The position numbers were made by a program, and so were the translations under genes. The notes under the pieces were generated by a model, which was given only the letters and a program-made list of their open reading frames with translations, was not told where the DNA came from and searched no databases. Below are positions 61,762-64,000 of a stretch of DNA of 64,000 bases, piece by piece. This DNA comes from Tropicibacter alexandrii (GTDB lineage Bacteria > Pseudomonadota > Alphaproteobacteria > Rhodobacterales > Rhodobacteraceae), in the NCBI RefSeq assembly GCF_003667315.2, contig NZ_RCTZ02000003.1, positions 248,001 to 312,000 on the forward strand, read 5' to 3'. Position 1 is the stretch's first letter, and every line of letters starts with the position of its first letter.

Positions 61762-62308
61762 TCGCCCCATTCTCTTCAGTGATCCAATGATCCGCGCCCT
61801 TCTCCACGGTCGCAAAACTCAGACGCGAAGGGTTTTGAAGCCTACTTTGGATGGTTTTCAATCGCCGCTGTATCGACGGGGAGACCGGTTGTGGGTGCGT
61901 GAGTGCTTTGGCTTTGACACACCGTCAGGACTTGCCGGCCTGATCAAGGTCAAGTTCCGAGCGACCAATGGGCTTGCTGTTCCTCCCTTCTCGGGGTGGA
62001 ACCCGTCGATCCATATGCCGCGTAAGCACAGTCGTATCACGCTGACCGTGACAGATGTCCGCGTCCAAAGGGTTCAAGACATCAGCGAAGCGGATGCCGA
62101 AGCCGAAGGAGCGCCTGCTCAAGAGCCCGCATTGGACGTTGCCCCGGAACGCGGTCTGCCGACAACCCCTTACCGCGTTGGGTTTCGAAGCCTTTGGAAC
62201 AGCTTGAATGAGGGGCGCGGCTACGGCTGGGGCAGCAACCCCATGGTCTGTGCGCTGACCTTTTCCGTTGATCACTGCAACATCGATTGGATGGGAGCCG
62301 ACACGTGA
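61754..62308 (+). CDS. Phage-related ASCH-like protein
   Basis: The 184-residue product has the pattern ILFSDPMIRALLHGRKTQTRRVLK, GDRLWVRECF, HMPRKHSRITL and VQRVQDISEADAEAEG, known from many phages and related to ASCH domains. The role is unknown; RNA or modified-nucleotide binding is proposed for the fold. Its stop overlaps the transposase start by GTGA. Confidence 0.8.
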   Translation: MTDRPILFSDPMIRALLHGRKTQTRRVLKPTLDGFQSPLYRRGDRLWVRECFGFDTPSGLAGLIKVKFRATNGLAVPPFSGWNPSIHMPRKHSRITLTVTDVRVQRVQDISEADAEAEGAPAQEPALDVAPERGLPTTPYRVGFRSLWNSLNEGRGYGWGSNPMVCALTFSVDHCNIDWMGADT

Positions 62309-64000
62309 CCCATCCTGCCGCCCCTTCCCAGACCTGGTGGAGCGCCTCGGAGATCGCCGAGGCGGGCCTGCCCGACATGCCGACCACCGCGCGCGCCGTG
62401 CAGATCATGGCCAAGCGCGAGGGCTGGGCCAGCATGCCGGGCAAGGCGCGCCGCCGGGCGGGCCGGGGCGGCGGGATGGAATACCACGTGAGCCTTTTCC
62501 CGATCCGGGCCAAGACGTCCCTGATGCAGTCTCCGAAAGCACCGGACGGCCCGCGCCCGCGCGAGCAGGTCTGGGCCGAGTTCGAGGGGCTGAAAAGCAC
62601 CGCCAAGGCCAAGGCCGAAACCCGCCTGAACGCCCTGCGCGAGATCGACGATCTGGAAGGGATCGGGCTGACCCGGACCGAGGCAGTGCGCGCGGTCTCG
62701 ACCCAGATCAACACCAGCGAAAAGACCATCTGGAACTGGCTGGCGTTGGTCGAGGGCGTGGCGCGCGAGGATCGCCTTGCCTATCTCGCCCCGCGTCCTG
62801 GTGGGGCCAAGGGCCGCAAGGTCAAGGTCGATGAACGGTTCATGGACCTGGTCAAGGGCAGCTACTTCCAACAGTCGCCCGCGCCCCTGACTGCGGCCTT
62901 TGAATGGGCTGAACGGATCGCGCTGAAAGAGGGCATCCCGGTGCCGCAGATCCATCAGGTGCGCCGGATCATCGACGCGACGGTGCCGAAGCATGTGCAG
63001 ATCTTCCTGAAGAAGGGCGCGCATGCGCTGGCCCGCTACTTCCCGCACCAGACCCGCGACAAGACTTATATGACCGCGCTCGAAGGGGTGCAGGCGGACT
63101 ATCACAAGTTCGACGTGTTCATCCGCTTCCCAGATGGGCGCGTGGGCCGCATCCAGATGATCGCGATCTCGGACATCTATTCGGGCAAGTTTCTGACCTA
63201 CCGCCTGTCCGAGACGGCCAACAGCCACACGGTTCAGCTGGCCTTCGGCGACATGGTGCGCCGCTATGGCATCCCGACGCATGTGTTGCTCGATAACGGC
63301 CATGAGTTCGTCAACAAGGTGATGACCGGGCAGGTCGAGCATCGCCACCGCTTCAAGATCAAGGATGATGACGTGCTGGGCTTGTTCCCGCTGCTCGGCA
63401 TTCAGGTGCATTTCGCGACCCCGGGCTGGGGTCAGGCCAAGCCGATCGAGCGCGCCTTCAAGGACCTTTGCCAGCGCGTGGCGATGCATCCGGAATTCGT
63501 GGGCGCCTATACCGGGCCGAACACACAGGCCAAGCCCGAGAACTATGAGGATCGCGCGATCCCGCTTGAGCAGTTCAAGAAGGTGCTCGATGTCGAGATC
63601 GCGGCGCACAATGCGCGGCGCGGGCGGCGGTCCGAAGTGGCCAACAAGCGATCCTTTGACGAGGTGTTCAACAGCTCTTACTCCAACGCGCCGATCCGCA
63701 AACCGACGGCTGAGCAGGCGCGCATCTGGCTGATGCGGGGCGAAGGCGTGAAGGCCGATCGCAAGAACGGCGAGATCAAGATCTACGAGACCCGCTATTG
63801 GGCCGAATGGATGTACCAGATCGCGGGCGAGAAAGTCACCGTGCGCTTCGATCCGGATGATCTGCATGCGGGCCTGTTCGTCTATGCCATGGATGGCACC
63901 TTTCTCGGCGAAGCTCCGGCACTGGTGAAGGGCAAGTTTTTCGACGTTGCCGCCGCCAAAGAGCACAAGCGCGACAAGCGGGCCTTCGAGCGCGCGACCA
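62305..64000 (+). CDS. MuA-type DDE transposase (cut by window end)
   Basis: A GTG-started frame of at least 565 codons has the Mu N-terminal DNA-binding HTH (WWSASEIAEAGLPDMPTTARAV) and the catalytic core. Asp265 (QADYHKFDV), Asp330 (LLDNG) and Glu382 (GWGQAKPIERAF) match the DDE residues of MuA. The AYTGPNTQAKPENY block is typical of MuA. The start overlaps the previous stop by GTGA. The C-terminal part, which binds MuB, lies beyond the window. Confidence 0.94.
   Translation, partial: MTHPAAPSQTWWSASEIAEAGLPDMPTTARAVQIMAKREGWASMPGKARRRAGRGGGMEYHVSLFPIRAKTSLMQSPKAPDGPRPREQVWAEFEGLKSTAKAKAETRLNALREIDDLEGIGLTRTEAVRAVSTQINTSEKTIWNWLALVEGVAREDRLAYLAPRPGGAKGRKVKVDERFMDLVKGSYFQQSPAPLTAAFEWAERIALKEGIPVPQIHQVRRIIDATVPKHVQIFLKKGAHALARYFPHQTRDKTYMTALEGVQADYHKFDVFIRFPDGRVGRIQMIAISDIYSGKFLTYRLSETANSHTVQLAFGDMVRRYGIPTHVLLDNGHEFVNKVMTGQVEHRHRFKIKDDDVLGLFPLLGIQVHFATPGWGQAKPIERAFKDLCQRVAMHPEFVGAYTGPNTQAKPENYEDRAIPLEQFKKVLDVEIAAHNARRGRRSEVANKRSFDEVFNSSYSNAPIRKPTAEQARIWLMRGEGVKADRKNGEIKIYETRYWAEWMYQIAGEKVTVRFDPDDLHAGLFVYAMDGTFLGEAPALVKGKFFDVAAAKEHKRDKRAFERAT

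Larger units (their letters stand above)
57441..64000. mobile_element. Left part of a Mu-like transposable prophage
   Basis: Divergent repressor and early genes, a ParB-like protein and a MuA-type DDE transposase in this order match the left end of Mu-like phages. The right boundary is beyond the window. The left boundary is not fixed: it may be at 57441, just past the Mu-F-like gene near 56890, or in the hairpin-rich gap near 55930. Terminal TG...CA and target duplication were not found. Confidence 0.85.

Noticed and set aside
62272-63966. 564-codon minus-strand frame opposite the transposase
   Set aside because: The plus strand carries the Mu HTH and all three DDE residues; the minus frame is its antisense shadow.

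Overview
The window is GC-rich, gene-dense DNA that most resembles an alphaproteobacterium of the Rhodobacteraceae (Roseobacter group). This is inferred from gene content: RTX and Hint-domain proteins, a NasS/NasT-controlled nitrate cluster, a cobalamin-riboswitch uptake operon, a CtrA-type TTAA-N7-TTAAC site and GC-rich intergenic palindromes. No rRNA or tRNA gene and no CRISPR array was seen.

Layout. 0.2-2.1 kb: alpha/beta hydrolase, L,D-transpeptidase and a small lipoprotein. 2.4-6.4 kb: a very large secreted serralysin-type metalloprotease with two LamG-like domains and RTX repeats. 6.7-11.6 kb: a cytoplasmic chemoreceptor operon (PAS-PAS-PAS receptor, CheR, CheD, triple-CheW protein) without a local kinase. 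11.6-13.5 kb: cytochrome c' and a Tat-exported multicopper oxidase. 13.8-27.6 kb: a complete assimilatory nitrate/nitrite system on the minus strand. NasT and NasS are the sensor pair; NrtA, NrtB and fused NrtC/D import nitrate; NirB, NirD and NasA reduce it; a TrpD2-like protein and a siroheme methyltransferase follow. The leader before nrtA shows two hexaloop-type hairpins followed by an intrinsic terminator, the arrangement expected for NasT antitermination.

27.8-46.8 kb is mixed housekeeping and surface functions: fasciclin protein, MsrB, J-domain protein, RTX protein, EamA transporter, an uncharacterised secreted/membrane pair, IlvC with two Lrp-type regulators, Hint protein, class V aminotransferase, UbiH-like hydroxylase, HAD phosphatase, GntR regulator, a large GT2 glycosyltransferase, CarA and a YqeY-like protein. 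Three small genes (one of them 56 codons) are also called here.

46.8-55.0 kb (minus strand) reads as one cobalamin-uptake locus: riboswitch, BtuB, periplasmic binding protein, FecCD permease, ATPase, a second binding protein without a signal peptide, then ExbB, two ExbD proteins and TonB. The importer therefore carries its own energising complex.

55.2-64.0 kb is accessory DNA. Two DUF1643 paralogues flank a 465-base hairpin-rich gap. Next comes the left part of a Mu-like transposable prophage: an S24-type repressor lacking the catalytic serine, co-directional with a stand-alone phage-Mu-F-like domain gene; a perfect 11-bp operator-like palindrome; a tightly coupled rightward run of small early genes; a ParB-like protein; and a MuA-type DDE transposase cut by the window end. 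The repressor-coupled Mu-F-like gene and the hairpin-rich gap are the least explained parts of the window.
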